From contig NZ_CP180355.1 in assembly GCF_048007035.1 (NCBI RefSeq), positions 4,836,001 through 4,900,000 of the forward strand: DNA of 64,000 nucleotides. Reading direction: 5' to 3'. A model generated the notes under the pieces. The model saw nothing but the letters and a program-made list of their open reading frames with translations, was not told the DNA's origin and did not search any database. Position 1 is the stretch's first letter, and each line of letters begins with the position of its first letter. Shown piece by piece: positions 58,683 through 64,000 of the stretch. Position numbers and translations under genes: made by a program. The DNA is from Imperialibacter sp963977595 (GTDB taxonomy: Bacteria; Bacteroidota; Bacteroidia; Cytophagales; Cyclobacteriaceae).

Positions 58683-60011
58683 TCAGTCAGGCTTTCTGGG
58701 TGAGCGTACTTCAGACGTTGTTTGACTTACTTCAGCTACCTCCTGGTTCCTTTCTTTGTTTCTTTTGCCATTCAGAGAGCTGAGCATGTTGATCTTTGAC
58801 TCACCAGTTCCCTCAGGGAGGGATAGGTATACCTTTTCGTTGCCGGTAAGCCCCTGAAGCACAACAGCTTCATTTGAGTTGGTAATGCCCATTTCTATCT
58901 CTTGATTCGAGCCGTCGGCGAGAACAACATACTGAATCGAATCGTTGCGGGAATGGATGGCTTCAAGCGGCACAAAAACAGCCGAATCAAGCTCCTGTAC
59001 CACTATATTGTTGCTGGTAGTCATTGCAGGCCGTAGCGATGGGTCGCTTTCATTTACTCTAACTGTAACCTCAAAAACCTTGGCGTCAGAGTTAGGGTTC
59101 TGCTGCCCCACATTGGCCACCTTAATCACCTCACCGGTAAGCCTTTTGTCAGGGTAGGCATCAAGGCCCACTTTCACCTTCTGACCAGGCTTCACCTTTC
59201 TGATGTCCACCTCATTGATAAAGGTAACCGAGATCATTTGAGTGAGGTCAGGGAGTGTAGCCACTACCGGATCCCACGGGCCAAATTGAGAGCCAGCAAC
59301 ACGCTTGTTTCCGCTCCAGTCCGAATAATAGATGACCATTCCATCTTGCGGAGCGAGAATAGTGAACTCTGTCAGTAACTCCTGAAGCGAGCGATAATCA
59401 GACTTCTCTTTTTTCAGTGTAGCCCCCACTTCCTGCATTTTTGCTACCGACTGTTCAATTTTTAGTTGATAGTTTTCCGTAGTTTGATCAAGCTCACGCT
59501 TGGCTTTCTGGACAGCAATTTCGTTTTGCTTTACAGTAGCTGGTGGTTCAAATTGAGATTGTTCAAGAATCAGCTCCTTTTCCTGCAGTACGTACTGTAG
59601 GTTGATTATTTTTTCTCTTTCAGTACGGAGTGTAATTGCGGAGTCTAATTTGGCCTGATCAAATTGCGATTGCGCCTTTTCGAGATTCGTGCCTGCATCA
59701 GACAACTTGGTGTGTACCTCCGATTTGTCGATAGAGGCAACAAATTCACCTTTCTTAACTACTGTCCCCTCGTCGACGATCCGTTCAATTTTAAGGTTGT
59801 ATATCCGGTTGTTTTGCGCATGGCTGGGCCCAAGCACTCTTACCGAATTAAGTGCGCTCAGCTCACCTGTAGTGGTAACGTCAACCACGAATTTACCCTT
59901 ACCAACATCCACCAGGATGTTCCTTCCATCGTCTGTTTGGCGCTGACTGAAAAGAAGGAGGGCAATGAGAATAACTAAAATAGAAGCAGGTAGAATGTAT
60001 CTTTTTTTCAT
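58683..60011 (-). CDS. HlyD/MacA-type periplasmic adaptor
   Basis: 442 residues. One N-terminal membrane helix (ILPASILVILIALLLF), a lipoyl-like half (VVDVTTTGELSALNSVRV), a long coiled coil at about 105-215 (DAGTNLEKAQSQFDQAK, VAMQEVGATLKKEKSDYRSLQ-like), the second lipoyl half (FTILAPQDGMVIYYSDW), and a beta-barrel domain (RKVKPGQKVKVGLDAYPDKR). It connects permease and TolC across the periplasm. First gene of the operon; the C-terminal 40 residues are polar and not conserved. Confidence 0.92.
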   Translation of the reverse strand: MKKRYILPASILVILIALLLFSQRQTDDGRNILVDVGKGKFVVDVTTTGELSALNSVRVLGPSHAQNNRIYNLKIERIVDEGTVVKKGEFVASIDKSEVHTKLSDAGTNLEKAQSQFDQAKLDSAITLRTEREKIINLQYVLQEKELILEQSQFEPPATVKQNEIAVQKAKRELDQTTENYQLKIEQSVAKMQEVGATLKKEKSDYRSLQELLTEFTILAPQDGMVIYYSDWSGNKRVAGSQFGPWDPVVATLPDLTQMISVTFINEVDIRKVKPGQKVKVGLDAYPDKRLTGEVIKVANVGQQNPNSDAKVFEVTVRVNESDPSLRPAMTTSNNIVVQELDSAVFVPLEAIHSRNDSIQYVVLADGSNQEIEMGITNSNEAVVLQGLTGNEKVYLSLPEGTGESKINMLSSLNGKRNKERNQEVAEVSQTTSEVRSPRKPD

Positions 60012-60320
60012 GATGGTTAAGTTCGATTAGCATACACAATTAACAGAAGTATGAATTTGCGCAAAAATCATACTAAAAAAATCAAAAGAGGTAATTAACT
60101 TCTTTTATAACTCAAATTGCGGTACGGTTGGTATACTTTACAAAAAATTATTAGTTACAAATATACCTAACAATTTAGTTGATGCATTTACCTGACGACA
60201 CTTTATTTAGCCGGAAGTCAAGTAATCGCTCGTGTTTTTAGGTTATTTTGGCTATTTCAAGCTGATCGTTGGCAGTTATTGGGCGCATCTTACTATCTTA
60301 GTGCACGCAAAAAGCTTTTT
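60012..60320. other. 309-nt divergent promoter region, AT-rich
   Basis: Holds the promoters of the efflux operon (minus) and the DinB gene (plus). A minus-strand TATATTTG (60165-60158) is a possible -7 box for the adaptor gene, which would then have a leader of about 140 nt. A plus-strand TATCTTAG is found near 60294, close to the DinB start. No open frame of note. Confidence 0.4.
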
Positions 60321-60785
60321 ATGTCGTCTCATATTCTTATCTCCAGTCTCGAATTCAATCAGAAAAAAATAGAATCATTGCTGGCGGATCTCACAATTGA
60401 TGAAACACTGGCGTTCACTCACGACAACATCAACAATATCCACTGGATCGTGGGCCATATTGCTTCTCAGCGAGATACGTTGCTTGAAGACCTGACAGGT
60501 GAAATGACTTTTCCGCAGGAGCTCAAGCAGTACTACGGCAAGACCGGCGATCCCCGAAAAATGCCCAAAACAATTGACTGGGCGACTTGCCTCGATATCT
60601 TGAAAGAGCAGTTTAATGATATCTCTGCCTGGGTTTTGGAGTGGGATAGCCAGGGACGCCTTGATAGAGAAAAGGGTGATGTGATAGTAAAATACCTAAG
60701 CCACGAGGCATATCACATTGGGCAGGTAAGCCTGATAAGGAAGATGCTTAGCAAAAACTCTACGAACGCTGAGAAATCACTTTAG
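60321..60785 (+). CDS. DinB-like four-helix bundle protein
   Basis: 154 residues from the ATG at 60321 (an upstream ATG at 60279 gives a non-homologous leader). DinB/YfiT-like features: FTHDNINNIHWIVGHIASQR with a metal-ligand His, and SHEAYHIGQVSLIRKML with two further His residues of the HxxxxH type. Such proteins are often mycothiol/bacillithiol-dependent transferases or of unknown function. The 3' end overlaps the convergent response-regulator gene by 26 nt. Confidence 0.85.
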   Translation: MSSHILISSLEFNQKKIESLLADLTIDETLAFTHDNINNIHWIVGHIASQRDTLLEDLTGEMTFPQELKQYYGKTGDPRKMPKTIDWATCLDILKEQFNDISAWVLEWDSQGRLDREKGDVIVKYLSHEAYHIGQVSLIRKMLSKNSTNAEKSL

Positions 60786-61194
60786 TTTTTTCGAAAAAAG
60801 GGAAGAAGTGTGGGGAGTGTTTGATCTCTTCGATCAATTCCACAGTTAGTGGTTTCTGAATGTAGTCGATAACAGACTTGTGATTTTTTGCCCTCTTAAA
60901 GTCTTCGGGGTTCACGCTTGAAGAAAGAATTATGATCTTAAGATTCGGAAAACTCTCAACGTGTTTTGATGTGAATTCATCCAGAAACCCCCACCCGTCC
61001 ATTACAGGCATATTCAAATCCAGCAAAATTAAAGATAAACCCGGAGCGTCGGCATCGGATGTCAGTAGATCGATTGCCAGCTTTCCGTTTTCAGCAGTAA
61101 CAACATTTTGAGTGAAATTAGATGTTTCGAGGACTACCTTACAGATCATTAAGGTGACGGGGTCGTCATCTACGCACATGACAGATTTTAACAT
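60760..61194 (-). CDS. CheY-like response regulator (third gene of the kinase cassette)
   Basis: 144 residues from the ATG at 61194. A single receiver domain: acidic pair in CVDDDP, the phospho-acceptor Asp in LILLDLNMPVMDG, Ser in ILSSSV and Lys in YIQKPL. There is no output domain. It starts 1 nt after the stop of the hybrid kinase, so it is its likely partner. Sequence of the receiver differs clearly from the Rcp1-like regulator at the other end of the cassette. Confidence 0.9.
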   Translation of the reverse strand: MLKSVMCVDDDPVTLMICKVVLETSNFTQNVVTAENGKLAIDLLTSDADAPGLSLILLDLNMPVMDGWGFLDEFTSKHVESFPNLKIIILSSSVNPEDFKRAKNHKSVIDYIQKPLTVELIEEIKHSPHFFPFFEKTKVISQRS

Positions 61195-61195
61195 A

Positions 61196-63067
61196 TTAGA
61201 TGGTCTTTTTAAAGTAAACCCTGAAGGTGGTTCCTTTGTTTTCAAAACTTTCTACTTCGATCTTTCCTCCGAGAGCAGTCACCTGAGAATGAACTATGTA
61301 CAGACCAATTCCTTTACCATCGGCATTGGAGTGAAAGCGTTGGTACAAGCCAAATATTTTGCCTGAATACTTAGACATATTAATGCCCAAGCCATTATCG
61401 ACAAAGGTAAGCACCACAAATTCCTTTTCCTGCTTTGTGGAGATGTTAATTTTTAGTGACCGTTCCGGATGGCGGTACTTCAATGCATTGGTTAGTAAAT
61501 TCAACAAAATGCTTTCAAGGTAGGCAGGATTAAAGTGGAGGCGGCTACACTTGGTAAAATCAGAACGAATTGCAGGCTTTGTTTCTGCGATAAGCCCTCC
61601 AGCTACCCTGGTGACCTTCTCCCACGCCTCAACAAAGCTAATTAATTCTTTGTCGGGGTGAGTATTTTGTTTGATGATGAGGATGTTTACAAGATCCTTG
61701 ATGGTTTCATCCAGTTGGAAGGTTGAAGCTCTGATTCCCTCAAGGAGTTGGAGCGTTTGCTGATTTTTTATTTCGTTAGTATCCAGCAATTGCAAGATAC
61801 CAATGAGGTTGGAAAGGGGGGCTCGCAGATTGTGCGACGTAATGAAGGAAAATTGTTTGAGATCCCAATTGTTATAAGTAAGTTCCTTAATCAGCAATTC
61901 TTTTTCTTTGCTTTGCTGTAGTCTGGTTGTTATGTCCCGTGAATTGACTACAATTCCCTGCACTGCTTTGTCATTTATCAGGTTTGTAGCTTTGCATTCC
62001 AACCACCGCCAGTTGCCAGCTGCGTTTGGAAACCTGAATGGTGTCATCTCAATAAAAGCTTCTTCTTTCAACCTTTTCGCCTCAAGTTTCACCCCTTGAA
62101 TATCATCAGGATGCACCAGGTCAAATACATTTTTCCCAACCAGGTAGCTTTCTTCGAAGCCGAGAATTGTTTTCACCGAAGGACTCAGGTAGGTATAAAT
62201 ACCCCTAGCATCAACTATCGATATCACATCGGTGCCGCTTTGAACCAGGTGCCGAAAACGCCTCTCCTTTTCCGCCAAATCTAACTCTGATTTTTTTCTT
62301 TCAGTGATATCCTGAAGAGCACCAATAAGTCTGATAGGCTTGCCATCACTGTCTCTGACAAGATAGGCTCTGTCAACCACATAGGCGTAGTCCCCATCAT
62401 CTCGCATCATGCGGAACTCGTGCTCAAATTTCAGAGAGTCGGGGTCTTTGAAAAACTCCTCCAAAAACCGGGAAGTTTGCAACTCGTCGTCGGGATGAAT
62501 TCTCGCTTTAAATGATCCTGGTTTGTCAAACTCATGCGCACGCTTTGCTCCAAAAACTTTCTCCCATCCTACTCTGCTTCTGTAGGTTTCGTTTGTGAGC
62601 AAATTCCAGTCCCATACCATATCATTAGTGGCATTAGTGACTAGTTCATACCTTCTGTTACTTTCGATCAGTTGAGCCTGGGTTTTGATCCGTTCTATGC
62701 TATAGTTGAGGCTTTTGTGAAGGGTGGAACCACTTAGATCGTCTTTTATTATATAATCCTGAACTCCAAGTTTAAGGCTATCAATCCCATACTTATCGTC
62801 AGCATAACCAGTAAGGATTACCACTGGGGTGCTGCCCGCTCTTAAGACCACCTCTTCGATGAGCTCCTTACCAGAGCTGTCTGGCAGGGTGAGATCGAGG
62901 AGGACTGCATCAAAGGTTTTTGATGCCAACTTCTCAATGGTGGCTGCAAGAGTCAGGGTATGTGTAACTTCGACTTTCTTGGGGATATCCTGTAGGTACT
63001 CGTTGATGAGATAAAAGTCGCCAGGGTTGTCTTCAACAATCAGGATATGCCAGGTTCCTTTCTTCAT
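61196..63067 (-). CDS. Receiver-PAS-PAS histidine kinase
   Basis: 623 residues from the ATG at 63067 (an upstream TTG at 63079 is less likely). Order: receiver domain at 1-120 (phospho-acceptor in AVLLDLTLPDSSG), PAS about 140-265 (DMVWDWNLLTNETYRSRVGW), second PAS about 270-390 (DVISIVDARGIYTYLSPSV), HisKA-like helix with the phospho-His in SFITSHNLRAPLSNL about 415, and the ATPase (NLLTNALKYRHPE, DNGLGINMSKY, GKGIGLYIVHSQ). No transmembrane segment: a cytoplasmic sensor. It lies between two response regulators and probably exchanges phosphate with one or both. Confidence 0.92.
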   Translation of the reverse strand: MKKGTWHILIVEDNPGDFYLINEYLQDIPKKVEVTHTLTLAATIEKLASKTFDAVLLDLTLPDSSGKELIEEVVLRAGSTPVVILTGYADDKYGIDSLKLGVQDYIIKDDLSGSTLHKSLNYSIERIKTQAQLIESNRRYELVTNATNDMVWDWNLLTNETYRSRVGWEKVFGAKRAHEFDKPGSFKARIHPDDELQTSRFLEEFFKDPDSLKFEHEFRMMRDDGDYAYVVDRAYLVRDSDGKPIRLIGALQDITERKKSELDLAEKERRFRHLVQSGTDVISIVDARGIYTYLSPSVKTILGFEESYLVGKNVFDLVHPDDIQGVKLEAKRLKEEAFIEMTPFRFPNAAGNWRWLECKATNLINDKAVQGIVVNSRDITTRLQQSKEKELLIKELTYNNWDLKQFSFITSHNLRAPLSNLIGILQLLDTNEIKNQQTLQLLEGIRASTFQLDETIKDLVNILIIKQNTHPDKELISFVEAWEKVTRVAGGLIAETKPAIRSDFTKCSRLHFNPAYLESILLNLLTNALKYRHPERSLKINISTKQEKEFVVLTFVDNGLGINMSKYSGKIFGLYQRFHSNADGKGIGLYIVHSQVTALGGKIEVESFENKGTTFRVYFKKTI

Positions 63068-63082
63068 GTTTACAGTCAATCA

Positions 63083-63514
63083 TTACACCCTCGTGGGCAG
63101 TTTGACAATCGATAGCCAGAAGCTTTCTATGGCATGAACCACTTCAAAAAACTTCAGCACATCAGTTGGCTTGGTTATATAACAATTGGCATGCGCCTCA
63201 TAAGCGTCAATAATGTCATTCTCAGCAGAAGAAGTGGTGAGCATTACTACCGGTATTTTCTTGAGCTGCTTGTTTGACTTGATGAAGGCCAGCACCCCCT
63301 TCCCATCAATCTTGGGAAGATTGATGTCCAGAAGTATCAAATCAGGATATACTGCATTTGAATAAGGCTCCTCTTTACTTAAGTAGTTGACAGCCTCCTG
63401 CCCGTCTTTTACCACAAAAATTTTGTTCTTAATGCGCCCTTCGTCCAGAGCCTCCCTTGTAAGAACCACGTCTCCCTGATTGTCTTCAACAAGTAGAATA
63501 TTGATCGGATTCAT
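63083..63514 (-). CDS. Rcp1-like response regulator
   Basis: 143 residues, one receiver domain: VEDNQGDVVLTREAL, phospho-acceptor Asp in LILLDINLPKIDG, Thr in MLTTSS and Lys in YITKPTD. The long alpha4 region (AENDIIDAYEAHANCYI) and the C-terminal extension are typical of the Rcp1 subgroup that partners phytochrome-type and PAS kinases. It lies 15 nt upstream of the hybrid kinase and is co-transcribed with it. Confidence 0.92.
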   Translation of the reverse strand: MNPINILLVEDNQGDVVLTREALDEGRIKNKIFVVKDGQEAVNYLSKEEPYSNAVYPDLILLDINLPKIDGKGVLAFIKSNKQLKKIPVVMLTTSSAENDIIDAYEAHANCYITKPTDVLKFFEVVHAIESFWLSIVKLPTRV

Positions 63515-63794
63515 AGTGCAAGATTAACCAGATTAAACTACATTAATTATTGTTTAAATTAAATTATAAGAATGAATCTTTTCTCAGTCGTTAGCCGCAA
63601 GCTTTCTCGTGTAGTGTTGTTTGTCTTTGAATACATCCATAACCAGCAGAGTAGCCTTGCCAAAAAACAAAACGGTGCTGTCCTGGTAACGGCGTTCATC
63701 ACTTCCTGGCGGTATTAACGGTTATTTTGATGTGCAAGCTGTGCAGTGGCGTGACAAAAGGCAAGCGAGTAAGCCGAGTTGTCTTTCTTAAGTT

Positions 63795-64000
63795 TTAGTC
63801 TTTTTTGGGAATGCTGATGTGGAAGGTACTTCCTTTTCCTATTTCAGAATCGACCCAGATATTTCCTTTGTGCTTCTCAACGATTTTTTTGCAAATAGCC
63901 AAACCAATGCCTGTTCCTGAAAACTCACTCTTGTTGTGCAGCCTCTGGAAAATGATAAATATCTTATCAAAGTAGGCCTTGTCGATGCCGATGCCATTGT
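63795..64000 (-). CDS. Sensor histidine kinase, C-terminal fragment (5' end outside the window)
   Basis: The last 67 residues only: ATP-lid region NGIGIDKAYFDKIFIIFQRLH, then GTGIGLAICKKIVEKHKGNI, WVDSEIGKGSTFHISIP and a stop at 63795-63797. The G2 box (GTGIGLAI) is complete. The pattern is that of PAS/GAF-type kinases with an FQRLH motif. A 280-nt gap separates it from the response regulator gene; it may or may not belong to the same operon. Confidence 0.92.
   Translation of the reverse strand, partial: NGIGIDKAYFDKIFIIFQRLHNKSEFSGTGIGLAICKKIVEKHKGNIWVDSEIGKGSTFHISIPKKD

Overview
The window looks like a chromosomal segment of a Bacteroidota bacterium, most likely of the order Cytophagales. 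Reasons: start codons generally lack purine-rich Shine-Dalgarno sequences; several promoters carry the Bacteroidota -7 element TAnnTTTG; and the gene content is typical of the phylum (DUF1080, DUF4838, LolA-like PF17131, DUF3857, FtsX-like permeases with an N-terminal prefix domain, CreD with a winged-helix regulator). I see no tRNA, rRNA, CRISPR array, transposase or phage gene. The exact genus cannot be read from the sequence alone.

Layout. 1-9.2 kb: secreted polysaccharide and glycoside functions (partial GH18 chitinase-like enzyme, DUF1080 hydrolase, SMP-30 lactonase-like protein, DUF4838/discoidin protein, VCBS-repeat protein, a DUF4097 beta-solenoid), interrupted by an AAA_14/DUF4143 ATPase whose start codon lies inside a 24-bp perfect palindrome. 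9.3-17.6 kb: a PadR regulator followed by three large paralogous FtsX-like permeases. 17.8-20.0 kb: a TPR sensor histidine kinase. 20.3-24.9 kb: a four-gene operon leuC-leuD-(cimA/leuA-like)-leuB ending in a terminator. 25.0-27.3 kb: two toxin-antitoxin modules (hicBA and a frameshifted hipBA) with visible operator-like repeats. 27.4-30.5 kb: VanZ, CreD, a winged-helix regulator and its membrane partner, with a repeated candidate operator.

30.7-36.4 kb is the most interesting block: an ethanolamine permease, a gamma-glutamylamide synthetase (glutamine synthetase fold), a short-chain dehydrogenase, an aldehyde dehydrogenase and a class-I glutamine amidotransferase, all co-directional and nearly abutting apart from one 135-nt gap. 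By logic parallel to the E. coli Puu pathway, the set can convert ethanolamine to glycine through gamma-glutamylated intermediates with no cobalamin-dependent ammonia-lyase. 36.6-43.8 kb holds a DUF3857/transglutaminase/DUF2569 fusion, an NAD(P)-binding protein, an MBL-fold hydrolase, a Dabb protein and a GH20 beta-hexosaminidase lipoprotein.

43.9-49.6 kb is a TetR-controlled operon: LolA-like carrier, two LolC/E-type permeases, a LolD-type ATPase and an outer-membrane beta-barrel, in effect a dedicated inner-to-outer-membrane export line. 49.8-55.8 kb: a BrkB/YihY protein, an orphan lipoprotein, a DUF4442 protein, an SSS-family symporter and a small secreted protein with a long structured leader. 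55.9-60.0 kb: a TolC / MacB-type permease / HlyD-type adaptor operon with no ATPase gene. 60.3-64 kb: a DinB-like protein and a response regulator / PAS hybrid kinase / response regulator cassette, followed by the 3' end of another histidine kinase.
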